Positions 58,767 through 64,000 of a stretch of DNA of 64,000 bases are shown piece by piece. Under the pieces are notes generated by a model, which was given only the letters and a program-made list of their open reading frames with translations, was not told the origin of the DNA and did no database searches. The stretch spans positions 721,932 to 785,931 of the forward strand of contig NZ_MPIN01000001.1 in assembly GCF_001887355.1 (NCBI RefSeq), written 5' to 3'. The translations under genes and the position numbers were made by a program. The first letter of the stretch is position 1. Every line of letters starts with the position of its first letter. The DNA is from Cystobacter ferrugineus (GTDB taxonomy: Bacteria > Myxococcota > Myxococcia > Myxococcales > Myxococcaceae).

Positions 58767-60884
58767 ATGCCTTGTCTCTCCGCCCTGTTCGCGCTGCTGC
58801 TGCTGTGTTGCTGCATTGGTGGCGCCTACCTCCTCGCCCTCGAGCTGGGGATTCGCCGCGGAGGGTGGGCCCGGGCTTGCGCCACGCTGGCGCTCGCGTA
58901 TGGCCTGCTCATCGCCGCGTTCGAGCTGCTCCTGGGACTCGGTGTCTTCACCCTGGGGGCCGCCCTGCTGGTCTGGGTGCCGTTCACCGGGTTTCTGCTG
59001 GCTCGCGGGTGGGCGCGGGCGCGGATGGCCCTTCGCTGGGATGTGCGGCGGCTCCGGACGATGGGCCGCGCGATGTGGCGCGAGCAGATGCATGCGCCGC
59101 TGGCGCTGGGAGCGCTGCTCGTCGGCGCCCGGCTCCTGCGCGGGCTCGCCATCCCGCCGCTCGCCTGGGATTCGCTCACCTATCACCTGGTGAAGGCGGG
59201 CCGGTGGGTGCAGAGCGGGCGCGACGAGATCCTGCTCGCCCCCGATGCCTGGAGCTACTACCAGTACTTCCTCCCCTACGGCGACGCCCTGTGGGCCTGG
59301 GCCATGCTGCCCGATCATGGGGATGGGTTCCTCTCGCCGGCTGGTGGGCTCGTCTGGCTGAGCGCGCTGGTCGGCGCGTATGGCACGGCGAGGGGCCTGG
59401 GCGCGCTCTGGCGCATGGCCGTGCCCGCGGCACTGTCGACAGCGTTCATGCCCATCGTGATGGCGACCCTCACCGCCAGCTACGTGGACAACACGATCCT
59501 GGCGCTCTTCCTGTTGGCCATGGCGTTGCTGCTGGCGAGCCTGCGCCCGGGACGGCATGGCGAACGGGTGGCGGCGATGGCGGCCCTGGCGGTGCTCGCG
59601 GGCATCAAGCCCGGCGGCCTGCCCGTGTTCTGCCTCGGCGGCGCGCTGGTCTGCTGGGGCGTGTTCCAGGCATGGCGCTCGCGCCAGGCGCCTCGTTTCC
59701 ACGCGGGGCTGGTGATGTTGGCGCTGCTGCTCGGGGCGCTGCCCTATCTGAGGGCCTGGGTGCTCCACGGCTCCCCATTCTTCCCCTGGCCGTTGACGTT
59801 GGCGGGGATTCGCCTGTCCGAGGGCAGCCCGGCGCTGGCCGGCCTCGAGTCGGGAGCACTGTTGAACACCACGCCCCTCGATGTGTCGGAGTTGGCGATG
59901 GCGCTCCTGTTCTCCCGGTTCCTGGCGGGGACGGATCACCTGGGACTGGGTCACGCGCTGCTGCTGGCGCCCGTGGGCCTGCTGGCCGCGGTGCGGACCT
60001 CGCGCCGGTGGGGTGCACGCTCGTTGCTGGTGCTCGTCTGCGGTGCGAGCACGCTGCTCGGCTCGATGAGCCGGCAGCTCTGGACGGCCTGGGGGTCCAC
60101 CTCGTCCCGCTTCGTGTTGTGCATGCTGGCCACGTGCCTGCTGCTCGCCGCCCTCCTGGAGGAGGAGTGGGTGCGGCTTCTGCTCTGGGGGTGTTTCCTG
60201 CTGGAGCTGGTGCTCGGGCTGCCGTGCGGCTGGGCATGGGTGGATGCGCGCGGGGTGCTCCTGGTGCTACCGGCCGTGCTGGTGACACTGGGCGGCGCCG
60301 CCGCTCTGGTGGCGTGGGGCCTGCGCCGGCACTGGCTCCTCCCCGGCCTGCTCGCGGCGGTCATCCTGCTCGGGGGTGGCTGGGAGGCCATCGCCGCCGT
60401 CCGCGCGGCGCTGCGCTACGAGGTCTATGCCTCCGCTGCGAAGGGGGAGTCCTACGAACTTCACGCGCTCTTCTACCCGGGCCGCACGGCCCTCCCCGTG
60501 TGGAAGGCGCTGGATGGGGAGACGCCCCTGCGGCTCGCGGTCACGGCGGGATGGGAGATCTCCGGACACAACTGGTACTGGTACCCGTTGATGGGCAGCC
60601 GGCTGCAGAACACGCTCACCTACGTGCCCATCTCGCCGGATGGCGTGGTGAGGGACTACGCCTTGAAGGACACGTTCGCCCAGGCGGACTTCCCGGCGTG
60701 GCTGCGGCGGGTGCGCGAGGCGCGGGTGGACTACGTGGTGACGCTGGCCCCCGCGCCCATCGAGGCGCGGTGGATGGCAGAACACCCGGAGCTCTTCCAG
60801 CCCGCCTTCGGCGACGCGAAGCGCGACAACGTGGCCTGGCGCGTACTGCCCGTGGCCGCCGCGGACGGACGCGACGCGCGCTAA
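58767..60884 (+). CDS. polytopic membrane protein, GT-C glycosyltransferase-like
   Basis: A 705-residue protein with at least ten hydrophobic segments (LSALFALLLLCCCIGGAYLL, VTLGGAAALVAWGL and others). The first extracytoplasmic loop contains PPLAWDSLTYHLVKAGRWVQ, resembling the catalytic Asp and His loop of GT-C enzymes such as ArnT-like mannosyl and arabinosyl transferases. The C-terminal 150 residues are soluble (VTAGWEISGHNWYWYPLMGS). Glycan transfer from a lipid donor on the periplasmic side is inference. Upstream RBS is weak (GGAG about 18 bases away). The stop overlaps by four bases the convergent regulator gene on the other strand. Confidence 0.65.
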   Translation: MPCLSALFALLLLCCCIGGAYLLALELGIRRGGWARACATLALAYGLLIAAFELLLGLGVFTLGAALLVWVPFTGFLLARGWARARMALRWDVRRLRTMGRAMWREQMHAPLALGALLVGARLLRGLAIPPLAWDSLTYHLVKAGRWVQSGRDEILLAPDAWSYYQYFLPYGDALWAWAMLPDHGDGFLSPAGGLVWLSALVGAYGTARGLGALWRMAVPAALSTAFMPIVMATLTASYVDNTILALFLLAMALLLASLRPGRHGERVAAMAALAVLAGIKPGGLPVFCLGGALVCWGVFQAWRSRQAPRFHAGLVMLALLLGALPYLRAWVLHGSPFFPWPLTLAGIRLSEGSPALAGLESGALLNTTPLDVSELAMALLFSRFLAGTDHLGLGHALLLAPVGLLAAVRTSRRWGARSLLVLVCGASTLLGSMSRQLWTAWGSTSSRFVLCMLATCLLLAALLEEEWVRLLLWGCFLLELVLGLPCGWAWVDARGVLLVLPAVLVTLGGAAALVAWGLRRHWLLPGLLAAVILLGGGWEAIAAVRAALRYEVYASAAKGESYELHALFYPGRTALPVWKALDGETPLRLAVTAGWEISGHNWYWYPLMGSRLQNTLTYVPISPDGVVRDYALKDTFAQADFPAWLRRVREARVDYVVTLAPAPIEARWMAEHPELFQPAFGDAKRDNVAWRVLPVAAADGRDAR

Positions 60885-62014
60885 CGGCCGAACAGGCCCT
60901 TGCGCTTGCGCGGCGCGAGCTCTTCCTGCGACATGCGCGACAGCCGCTGGCCGAGGATGCGGCTCATCTCCAGGGCGATGACGGGGTTGGCCATCACCAC
61001 GCCGCGGAAGTCCTCGCGGCCCACGCTCGCCAGCTCGCACACGCTGGCCGCCGTGGCATGGGTGGCCCGGGGCTCGCCGGTGAGCAGGGCCAGCTCTCCG
61101 AAGAAGCCCCCGGGCTTCACCACCTCCACGAGCTTGTTGCCCTCGCCCACGAGGTTCACCTGCCCGGAGACGACGACGAAGAAGGTCTCTCCCGCGTCCC
61201 CCTTCTTGAAGATGGGCTCTCCGGCCTCCTTGCGCAGGTACTCGGCGCCGTGCGCCAGCTTGAGCACCTCCTCGGTGCCCAGCGGCGCGAGGAAGTCCAC
61301 CCGGCGCAGCATGTCCGCCAGCGGCGCGTCCAGCGTGTTCTGGGGCTCGAGCGTGAGGCACTCCACCGCGCGGGCCAGCTCGGCGCGGCGCGCCACGAGG
61401 ATGAGGGTGTGGCCCGCGCGCAGCACCGTGTTGCCGTCCGGCAGGGTGATGCGCCCTTCCGGATCCACCATGCCGATGAAGACGCACTCGCGGGGGAAGT
61501 CCGCCTGGGCGCGCACCTGGGCCACCGTGCGCCCGGCCACCACCGCCCGGGTGTTCACCTTGAGCTCGAAGAGGATGGCGTCCCCGGCGGCCAGCGGCAG
61601 CGAGCCCGCCACCTGGGGAAAGTCGATGGCGGTCGCCATCTTCGTGACCACCACCTCGGCCTCCTCCACCAGCTCGCCCACCCCGGAGAGCCGGTAGGCC
61701 TCGCGGTAGCGGCTGTCCAGCATGCGCACCATGACGCGCGCCGGGCTCACCGCGCGCACCAGCGTGGCGAACGCCAGGTTCTCCGAGTCGCGCGCCAGCA
61801 CCCCGGCCGCGATGTCCGCGTTGATGATGCCCGTGGACTCGAGCACCCGCGGATCCGTGGCGTCCCCGCACACCGTCACCACGCCAATGTCCTCGAACAG
61901 GCGGTGACAGGTCGCGGCGTCCCGGTCCACCACCGTCACCTGGTGCTGTTCGTTCACGAGCCGCGCCGCCAGCGCGCCCCCCACCCGGCCTCCCCCCGCG
62001 ATGACCACCTTCAT
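60881..62014 (-). CDS. RCK (TrkA-type) regulator with C-terminal cNMP-binding domain
   Basis: A 377-residue soluble protein. An RCK_N nucleotide-binding domain (MKVVIAGGGRVGGALAARLV, then VTVCGDATDPRVLESTGI, ADIAAGVLARDSENLAFATL) is followed by an RCK_C domain (AIDFPQVAGSLPLAAGDAIL ... NTVLRAGHTLILVARRAEL) and, from about residue 250, a cyclic-nucleotide-binding domain (FKKGDAGETFFVVVSGQVNL, PGGFFGELALLTGEPRATHA). RCK domains bind NAD(H) or c-di-AMP to gate K+ and antiport systems. It overlaps the antiporter gene by four bases (ATGA), with the antiporter first, so the pair works together. This three-part protein is unusual; normal TrkA lacks the cNMP domain. Confidence 0.9.
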   Translation of the reverse strand: MKVVIAGGGRVGGALAARLVNEQHQVTVVDRDAATCHRLFEDIGVVTVCGDATDPRVLESTGIINADIAAGVLARDSENLAFATLVRAVSPARVMVRMLDSRYREAYRLSGVGELVEEAEVVVTKMATAIDFPQVAGSLPLAAGDAILFELKVNTRAVVAGRTVAQVRAQADFPRECVFIGMVDPEGRITLPDGNTVLRAGHTLILVARRAELARAVECLTLEPQNTLDAPLADMLRRVDFLAPLGTEEVLKLAHGAEYLRKEAGEPIFKKGDAGETFFVVVSGQVNLVGEGNKLVEVVKPGGFFGELALLTGEPRATHATAASVCELASVGREDFRGVVMANPVIALEMSRILGQRLSRMSQEELAPRKRKGLFGR

Positions 62015-63603
62015 GACGTCTTCCTCCCACCGCCCGGATGGGTATCGGGCACATCCGACAACACGTGCTCCAGCTCCAGGGTGCGTGCGTCCAGCCGCGC
62101 GAGCTGCGCTTCCGCCGTCGCCTCGGGAATGAGCCCCGCGAGCCGCGCGGACAGCAGCGCCGTGCGCTCGGCATCCACCAGGTGCCGGCGCGTCGTCAAC
62201 ACCAGCCGCGCCGCCTGGGCCAGGTGCTGCTCGCTCAGCCGGCGCAGCTCCCGCTCGGCGTTGGCGATGCCCACCTGGTAGTCGCTGCGCAGGTGCTCGT
62301 AGGCCGAGCGGGGGATGAGCCCCTGGTCATGCAGCCGCTCCAACTCCTGACGCGCGGCGCGGCTGGCGATGAGGCGCGCCTGCTGCTCGCTCACCGCGTG
62401 GTCCACCGGATCCTCGCGGATGAGTCCCAGGCTTCGCAGGAAGCCGGTGAGCGTCAGCCCCTGGACCACGAGCGACAGGAAGGTGACGCCGAAGGCGATG
62501 GACACCATCTCCTCGCGCGCGGGCGTGCCCTCGGGCAGGCCGAGCGCGAGGCCGATGGACAGCGCGCCCTTGATGTTGCCGAAGATGAAGACGTGCTGCC
62601 AGCGCAGGGGGACGGTGGCGGAGGGGCGCAGCCAGCGCAAGAGCAGGAAGGGCCCGTAGATGGCCACCGCGCGCCCGGCGAAGACACACGCCACCGCGAG
62701 CAGGGTGAGCGGCAGGTGGCGCACCAGCGCCCCGGGCTTCGTGGCGAGCCCCACCGACAGGAAGAGGAAGGTGTTCACCCCGAAGGTGACGTACTCCCAG
62801 AAGGTGTGGATGGCCACCTGGCTCTGGGGGGCCACGTGCCGGCGCAGGGTGATGCCCGTCGTCAGTCCGGCCGTCACCGCGGCGATGGCGCCCGACAGGT
62901 GCACCTGCTCGCCAATGGTGTACGCGCTCAGCGCGAGCGCCGTGGTGACCATGATCTCCGCGAGCGGATCCCTCGTGCGGCGGATGATGAAGCCCGCCCC
63001 CGTGCCCAGCGCCAGCCCGATGGCGATTCCCCCGACCGTGGCGAGCACCACCTGGGCGCTCAAGAGCGGCAGGGAGAAGGACGTCTCACCCCGCGTCACC
63101 ACTCTGGCAATGGCCGCGTAGGCCACGAGCGCGGTGCCGTCATTGAAGAGGCTCTCGCCCTGCATGATGCCCGACAGGCGCCGGGGCACGGCCACGCGGC
63201 GGAAGGCGTAGAGGATGGAGACGGTGTCGGTGACGGAGAGCATGGCGCCGAGCAGCAGCGCCGGCCCCCAGTTCAGCCCCAGCGCGTAGTGCAGCGCCGT
63301 GCCGGTGGCGGTGATGGCCAGCACCATGCCCAGGCTCGCCAGCGTGGCGATGGGCACCAGGTTGGCGCGCACGTTGGCCACGTCCGCGGTGATGCCCCCC
63401 TCGAAGAGCAGCAGCGGCAGGCAGATGAGGAAGACGAACTCCGGGTCGAGCGGAGGAAGGCCGGGCAGCAGGCCCGCCACGGAGATGAACAGACCCCCCA
63501 CGACCAGCGCCACGCTGTAGGGGATGCTCACGCGCTTGGCGGCGATCGCGAGGATACTGGCGGCCACCATCAGGCCGATGAGCAGGGACATCTCGAAGTG
63601 CAC
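62011..63603 (-). CDS. CPA1-family Na+(K+)/H+ antiporter (NhaP-like)
   Basis: A 530-residue protein with about twelve membrane segments. FLICLPLLLFEGGITADVAN, then MLSVTDTVSILYAFRRVAVP, GESLFNDGTALVAYAA (Asp of the ND motif in the antiporter core) and FGVNTFLFLSVGLATKPG are typical of CPA1/NhaP. The C-terminal 130 residues are a soluble helical region (ISRAxx-like RLIASRAARQELERLHDQGL). It exports Na+ or K+ in exchange for protons. GTG at 63603 is the listed start; an ATG at 63591 gives a protein four residues shorter. It is the first gene of a pair with the RCK-cNMP regulator. Divergent to the thiolase gene. Confidence 0.9.
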   Translation of the reverse strand: MHFEMSLLIGLMVAASILAIAAKRVSIPYSVALVVGGLFISVAGLLPGLPPLDPEFVFLICLPLLLFEGGITADVANVRANLVPIATLASLGMVLAITATGTALHYALGLNWGPALLLGAMLSVTDTVSILYAFRRVAVPRRLSGIMQGESLFNDGTALVAYAAIARVVTRGETSFSLPLLSAQVVLATVGGIAIGLALGTGAGFIIRRTRDPLAEIMVTTALALSAYTIGEQVHLSGAIAAVTAGLTTGITLRRHVAPQSQVAIHTFWEYVTFGVNTFLFLSVGLATKPGALVRHLPLTLLAVACVFAGRAVAIYGPFLLLRWLRPSATVPLRWQHVFIFGNIKGALSIGLALGLPEGTPAREEMVSIAFGVTFLSLVVQGLTLTGFLRSLGLIREDPVDHAVSEQQARLIASRAARQELERLHDQGLIPRSAYEHLRSDYQVGIANAERELRRLSEQHLAQAARLVLTTRRHLVDAERTALLSARLAGLIPEATAEAQLARLDARTLELEHVLSDVPDTHPGGGRKTS

Positions 63604-63705
63604 GCGGGGGCGAGACTCGCAGATACACCCGGCCCCTGCCTAGACACAGGGTGCACCGCCCGCGGCATTTCCCGTGAATCCGGGTGCCCTCCCCGACGGG
63701 CCGAC

Positions 63706-63734
63706 TTGATTCTCCGGGTGAGGGTAGACATATT
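63706..63734 (+). promoter_or_regulatory. weak sigma-70-like promoter for the thiolase gene
   Basis: TTGATT (63706-63711) and CATATT (63729-63734) are separated by 17 bases; four of six bases in the latter fit the -10 consensus. The hexamer GACATA occurs twice, eleven bases apart (63727-63732 and 63738-63743), possibly a regulator site. Confidence 0.35.
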
Positions 63735-63761
63735 ACGGACATAATCCAAAGGAGCCGGGCC

Positions 63762-64000
63762 ATGACCACCAGCTATGTCATCGACGCCGCACGCACCCCG
63801 CGAGGACGGGGCAAGGCGGGCAAGGGAGCGCTCTCGGGCATCCATCCGCAGGAGTTGTTCGCGCAGGTGTTGAACGCGCTCCAGGGGCGCGGGCGCTTCG
63901 AGGCGCGCGAGGTGGATGACGTGATGGTCGGGTGTGTCTCCCAGGTGGGAGAGCAGGGCGCCAACCTGGCGCGCAACGCGGTGCTCACCGCGGGCTGGCC
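63762..64000 (+). CDS. acetyl-CoA acetyltransferase (thiolase), 5' part
   Basis: The window ends 79 codons into this gene. Visible residues are [60 protein letters not shown] then RNAVLTAGW. 'AARTP(R/F)G..(G)..G.L...(H/P)P..L' followed by '[10 protein letters not shown]...GEQG.N.AR.A.L.AG(W/L)' is the thiolase N-terminal half; the catalytic Cys lies about ten residues beyond the window's edge. Thiolases of this kind act in beta-oxidation or polyhydroxyalkanoate and leucine pathways. AAGGAG eight bases before the ATG supports the start. Confidence 0.9.
   Translation, partial: MTTSYVIDAARTPRGRGKAGKGALSGIHPQELFAQVLNALQGRGRFEAREVDDVMVGCVSQVGEQGANLARNAVLTAGW

Noticed and set aside
1-64000. CRISPR arrays, rRNA or tRNA genes, prophage modules
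   Set aside because: No regularly spaced repeats, ribosomal RNA motifs, foldable tRNAs or phage structural genes were seen in the window.

Overview
The window is GC-rich chromosomal DNA from a myxobacterium, most likely of the Cystobacter/Archangium/Melittangium group. The indicators are a DUF2381 (TIGR02268-type) secreted protein, a very large Ser/Thr kinase-AAA ATPase-GAF-histidine kinase fusion, a lipoprotein polymorphic toxin with an Imm52-type immunity gene, many two-component and FHA proteins, and strong G/C third-position bias. Only sequence reading was possible, so names rest on motifs and family resemblance.

Region by region. 0-5.4 kb is a scrapyard: a polymorphic-toxin C-terminal fragment cut by an ISAs1-like insertion sequence with near-perfect terminal repeats, a secreted OB-fold-like protein, an IS4-type transposase scrap, a DUF2381 protein with a lipoprotein, and a PLP decarboxylase with its middle deleted. 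5.5-9.4 kb is a lysine/diaminopimelate unit (dapD, a bestrophin channel gene, dapE, a small membrane protein). 9.4-11.6 kb is a divergent zinc alcohol dehydrogenase/LysR pair. 11.8-14.65 kb is a compact minus-strand defence-like operon: a HEPN/Abi protein, a half-length HsdS and an HsdM, with no HsdR. 14.65-15.2 kb holds only relics.

15.2-18.3 kb is a minus-strand run glpK, pterin dehydratase, outer-membrane protein; 18.4-27.7 kb has FHA, metallo-hydrolase and two very large sensor kinases with a dead HEAT-like gene between them. 27.7-33.0 kb contains a frameshifted AbfB-domain lipoprotein, a patatin, a DUF2236/MpaB-type oxygenase and a secreted S33-like hydrolase. 33.1-35.4 kb is a Tox-REase-5 lipoprotein toxin and its Imm52 immunity gene. 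35.4-39.9 kb is an ATPase/permease/AttH-like export operon. 40-45 kb is a Crp/Fnr-type regulator facing, across a perfect 16-bp palindrome, an alcohol dehydrogenase and a CYP102-type self-sufficient P450.

45-50 kb has a hybrid histidine kinase, a LysR/SDR divergent pair, a relic of a second P450-reductase tail and an esterase-like hydrolase. 50.3-52.9 kb is an operon of DUF3467, an exported protein, hemF and a small membrane-anchored protein. 52.9-56.7 kb has a repeat-rich tail-anchored protein and an ECF sigma/anti-sigma/exported protein operon. 57-60.9 kb carries a small basic protein behind a sigma-54-like promoter, a beta-barrel protein and a polytopic membrane protein. 60.9-63.6 kb pairs a CPA1 antiporter with an RCK-cNMP regulator, and the window ends inside a thiolase gene.

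The items most worth following are the HsdR-less HsdM/half-HsdS/HEPN-Abi operon, the predicted Crp-type operator controlling the P450 cluster, and the antiporter/RCK-cNMP pair.
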